A stretch of 64,000 bases of DNA from Mrakia gelida (lineage: Eukaryota > Basidiomycota > Tremellomycetes > Cystofilobasidiales > Mrakiaceae): positions 124,001 through 188,000 of the forward strand of contig BRON01000005.1 of the NCBI GenBank assembly GCA_024345305.1, in the 5' to 3' direction. The translations under genes and the position numbers were made by a program. The stretch's first letter is position 1. Each line of letters starts with the position of its first letter. The notes below the pieces were generated by a model. That model made no database searches, was not told the origin of the DNA, and worked only from the letters and a program-made list of their open reading frames with translations. Below are positions 60,895 through 64,000 of the stretch, piece after piece.

Positions 60895-63744
60895 ATGTCT
60901 CTCGCTCAAGCATCCAAATCTATCTCAGAACACCCTGGAGCCACGGCCGTCAACGCTCCTACCGTTAAGGCCAACAAGGACGCTGACATCGCTCGAAAGC
61001 TCAAGCTCTACGGTGTGCGTCTTCATCATCTCCCTTCCTTCTCGATTTGCTTCTCCCTTTCTTACTTCCTTCTCGCTGACTCTCCATCCCTCTCCTTCTT
61101 CTTGATCGATCTGCAGGCCGTCAAAGCTCTCCAGGCTGGATCTCTCCCATCCAACGCTCAGCTCGACTCCTACCTCGTCTACCTCGAGAAGCACTCCCTG
61201 GTCGACCCCAAGGATCTCTCAGACGACGGCAAGACCCTCATCGACGATATCCGAGACATCCTGGAGACCGTTCGAACGATGATCCAGCAGAGGAACGGAG
61301 ACGAGATCTTCCAGGACTTCATTTCTTCGACCAACGAGGTGAGCAGGTCGCGTCTTCCTCCCCCCCCCCCATCCTATTCGTGACGACGCTGGTCAAACAC
61401 GACGGGTTGTTCTTTGTGTCCTGACTGTCAGCCCCATTCCACCTCTCTCTCTTCGCCAGACCTCAGTCTCGACTCTTCCCAAGCACGCCATGCCAGTGTC
61501 GACCGGAGACATCAAGTCGGACGCGAAGACGGCGGCTCCTCATCTTCGAACTCTTCTCACCCTCTTCCTCGCCAACGCCGAGGCTCGAAAGATCCTCAAC
61601 GAGTGAGTTCACCCATATCGTTCTGCCTGTTACGTCCGATCTCCTAGGCTGAGCTAACCCTGCGCTCTGCGTTCCTCCAGCTTGGGAACGGTCGGACGCG
61701 ACATTTTCGCCAACGTCGCTGTCAAGGCAGCCGAGAAGGCTCGACCTGGAGAGGATGAGCTCAAGAACGTCGATCGAGAGGGAGAAGCTGGAAGGTGGAT
61801 CGGAGCTGATGGTCAGACGGTGAGCTTTTTTTCTCGACGTTGAGGAGTCCGATCGAGACGCGTCGAGTTTTGACCTTCGACCCTCGAACTGACCCTCGCC
61901 TTCCTCTCGCGTTCCCTTCCAGCACGGACACGACTCTACTCCCAACTTGGAGCTCAACGTTGCTGGTCACAAAGGTTCGTTTCCTCCCCATTCTATCATC
62001 GTTGTCGCTCGCTCGTTTAACTGCTCGAAGACTGACTTTCTGCGCGACTCCCTCCTAGTCGTCCACGACCCCAAAGCTCCTGCTGCCTCCGGAACCGTCT
62101 ACACCGACCCCAACGGTGAACACCGAACCACCGCTGGAGAAGCCTACTCTTCTGCTCGAGACGCTCGAGAGCAGTACGTCGAGGGCAAGGAGCAGTTCAA
62201 GTCCGAGGCTTTCGATCAAGCGAAGCAGGCTGGACGAGCCCATGGAGAGCGAGGAACCGAGGGAGTCAAGGAATTTGGGAGGGAACGAGCTGAGCAGGGG
62301 AGGGAGGCTCTGGAGGAGGGTAGGGAGAGAGCTGATGACGAGGTGAGTTTTGGTTCTCGCTCGCTCGATTGGACGAGGAGGGAGAGGGAGAGAAAGTTCG
62401 AGACTGACGCGACTTTGGTTTTCGTTTGCGGTTCAGGACACCAAGAGGACCGTCAAGCAGCGATTCAACGACTTCAGGGATCGAGTTACTCCTGGAGAGG
62501 ACAATCAGAACCGAGCTCGAGCTCAGAGGGATCATGCGAAGGACTTCTTGAACGAGCAGTTTCCTCAGGAGAGGAGGGATCAGTTCATTTGTTCGTCCTC
62601 GTTCTTCCTTCCGCCTCTTTCTTTGTTATCCCTTTTCGCGCCTTTCGACCTCATCTGACACTTCGATCATCCTTTCGGCTCGCAGGGAGACTCAAGAAGG
62701 TCGTCGTCGAGGTCCAGAAGCACGGAGACTACGACGAGGTAAGTCGCGTCGCGTCTTGAGTTCTTCTCTTCCCTTCTCCCGCCCTCCACATCCCTAACTT
62801 CTCCCTTCTTCTTCTTTTCTCCAGGCCATGAACACCTTCCTCGACCTCTTCTCGAACTACAAAGGTCACACCTCCTCCCTCGCTTCCGCTGCCTCCTCTC
62901 ACACCGCCACGAATCGTCCGATCCCGCCTTCCAGCGTTCCTGGGATCAGCTCAAGACCATCCTTGAGAGGTCTGCCAACGGACACAGCATCGATGGGATC
63001 ACTCGAGCCGTCGACAACATCTACGCTGCTGCCAAGGACGACGAGCTTCTGAGGAACTGGTTCAGTCAGCTCGATGATTTCGTCAGGAAGGTGAGCTTCG
63101 ATTCCTTTCTCTCGCTCACTCGAGGCTCTTCCGTTTGGTCGCCGAACTGATAATGACCGCTTCATTGAACCCTTCAGTGCCTCCTCGAGCCTGGATTCAT
63201 CCTTGATGACGACTGCACGAACGAGGGACGAGTGCTTCGAGAGCAGGGTCACGACTTCTTCGACGCGAAGGTAAGCGTTGCCCTCGTCCTTGTCCTCTTC
63301 CTCTCCACCGCCGTCTCGTAACCTTTTACTCAACTTTGCTCCTTCGTTCCACAGTATCGCCCTTCCGTCCGAGCTCACTGACGAGTCTCTTTTCTTCGCC
63401 GTCTCCAGAGATCACCCGAACTCAAGTCCTCAAGGAGCTCTTCCAGAAAAAGAAGGAATACGCGGAGGCAAACAAGAGGAAGGTCGAGTCCAAGGTTGCG
63501 GAACGAGACGCGAAGTTCGCAGTGAGTCGATCTCGATTCGTCTTCGGATCCTTCTTCCTTTCTGCCGCGAGCTGACTCTCGTCCTCTTCTTCTTTCTTCG
63601 CAGATCGTCACCGATCGAGAGAAGTCCATCCTGCCCGACGAGAACCCTCCCGTCTCCACTACTGCCGACGCTTTCAAGAAGGAGGATATCGCGAAGAAGG
63701 ACGCGTCGTCGGGAGACTGGCACAACAAGGCTTTCGATCTCTGA
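60895..63744 (+). CDS. HAM1-like fungal protein (apparent internal frameshift)
   Basis: Fungal protein related to the Ham1-like N/C-terminal families; cellular role poorly known. ATG 60895 (MSLAQASKSISEHP), TGA 63742..63744. Ordered parts: YLEKHSLVDPKDLSDDGKT and TLIDDIRDILETVRTMIQQ with RNGDEIFQDFI; LGTVGRDIFANVAVKAAEK; a Glu/Arg/Ala-rich amphipathic stretch (REQYVEGKEQFKSEAFDQA); WRLKKVVVEVQKHGDYDEA; then WDQLKTILERSANGHSID, ELLRNWFSQLDDFVRKCLLE, PGFILDDDCTNEGRVLREQG. Between FSNYKGHTSS and SDPAFQRSW the two conserved parts lie in different frames (about 62870..62935) and no GT-AG intron fixes it. The exon at 63355 is joined by a 49-nt intron ending CCAGAG. About ten introns. Confidence 0.75.
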
Positions 63745-64000
63745 TTCCTCTCTATCTCTTCGTCATCTTGCCGATCTCCTCTTCTTACGATTTACCTCTT
63801 CCATGATTCCCCTTTACGTACGATTGCCTGCCTAATCTTCGTCGCGCTGTTCGTTTGCTCCCTCCATACGTTCGACACGACTTTGACGATGATCTCTCTC
63901 CTTTCTCCTCGAACGAAAGACCGTCAACGAGTGGCCATACAGTGAAAGCTAGTCGTCCTCCTCTCCCTTCTTGTACATATCGGCTTGAGCGTCCTCGAGA
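63745..64000 (+). other. 3' region of the HAM1-like gene
   Basis: T/C-rich after the stop; no further coding start seen before the window edge. Confidence 0.4.

Overview
The window is a gene-dense, intron-rich nuclear segment of a basidiomycete fungus, most likely a red yeast of the Microbotryomycetes (Rhodotorula/Sporobolomyces type). The reasons are: G+C well above half by eye; many introns of about 60-130 nt with GTGAGT/GTAAGT-like 5' sites, a CTGAC or CTAAC branch point and a CAG/TAG 3' site; and a D-amino-acid oxidase resembling the Rhodotorula enzyme. The lineage is inference. No rRNA, tRNA, CRISPR array, transposon or viral gene was seen. Exon structures were read by eye from splice signals plus protein-family conservation, so gene outer limits are firmer than some internal junctions.

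Layout. 1-759 (-): partial Rab18-like GTPase. 996-1717 (+): DPH3, diphthamide zinc-ribbon protein. 2783-5523 (+): disordered protein with a TPX2-like tail. 6512-7801 (-): F-box-like protein. 8576-13252 (+): large orphan protein. 13556-14985 (+): BTB/POZ protein. 15696-18135 (+): Cdc50/Lem3 flippase subunit. 18738-20396 (-): basic Ser/Pro-rich orphan. 20979-23167 (+): peroxisomal D-amino-acid oxidase. 23378-28051 (-): Zn2Cys6 transcription factor. 28635-29825 (-): PHF5A/Rds3 splicing factor. 30163-34981 (-): LSH/HELLS/Irc5-type SNF2 ATPase. 35588-38284 (-): aldehyde dehydrogenase. 38463-40990 (+): septin Cdc12. 41417-42030 (+): Sus1/ENY2. 42403-45230 (+): cytochrome P450. 46163-48817 (+): MFS transporter of the pantothenate/allantoate group. 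48990-50701 (+): candidate Mei4. 51008-53492 (-): DENND11/Anr2-like protein. 54105-56733 (-): multi-pass membrane protein, possibly a GPCR. 57569-60146 (-): RING-H2 protein. 60895-63744 (+): HAM1-like protein.

The genes look like an ordinary mixture of housekeeping functions (translation factor modification, splicing, chromatin, septins, lipid flipping, membrane traffic) and not like a pathway cluster. The unusual signal is gene architecture. Several conserved genes are cut into extremely small exons whose existence is forced by protein conservation: a 4-nt exon carrying the Walker A lysine codon of the SNF2 ATPase, 10- and 14-nt exons in the same gene, a 9-nt exon and an ATG-only first coding exon in PHF5A, and a 6-nt exon in the MFS transporter. 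In addition the DPH3 start codon is split by an intron. A second genome-wide-looking signal is the hexamer ACGCGT, which recurs in introns and spacers close to the branch point.
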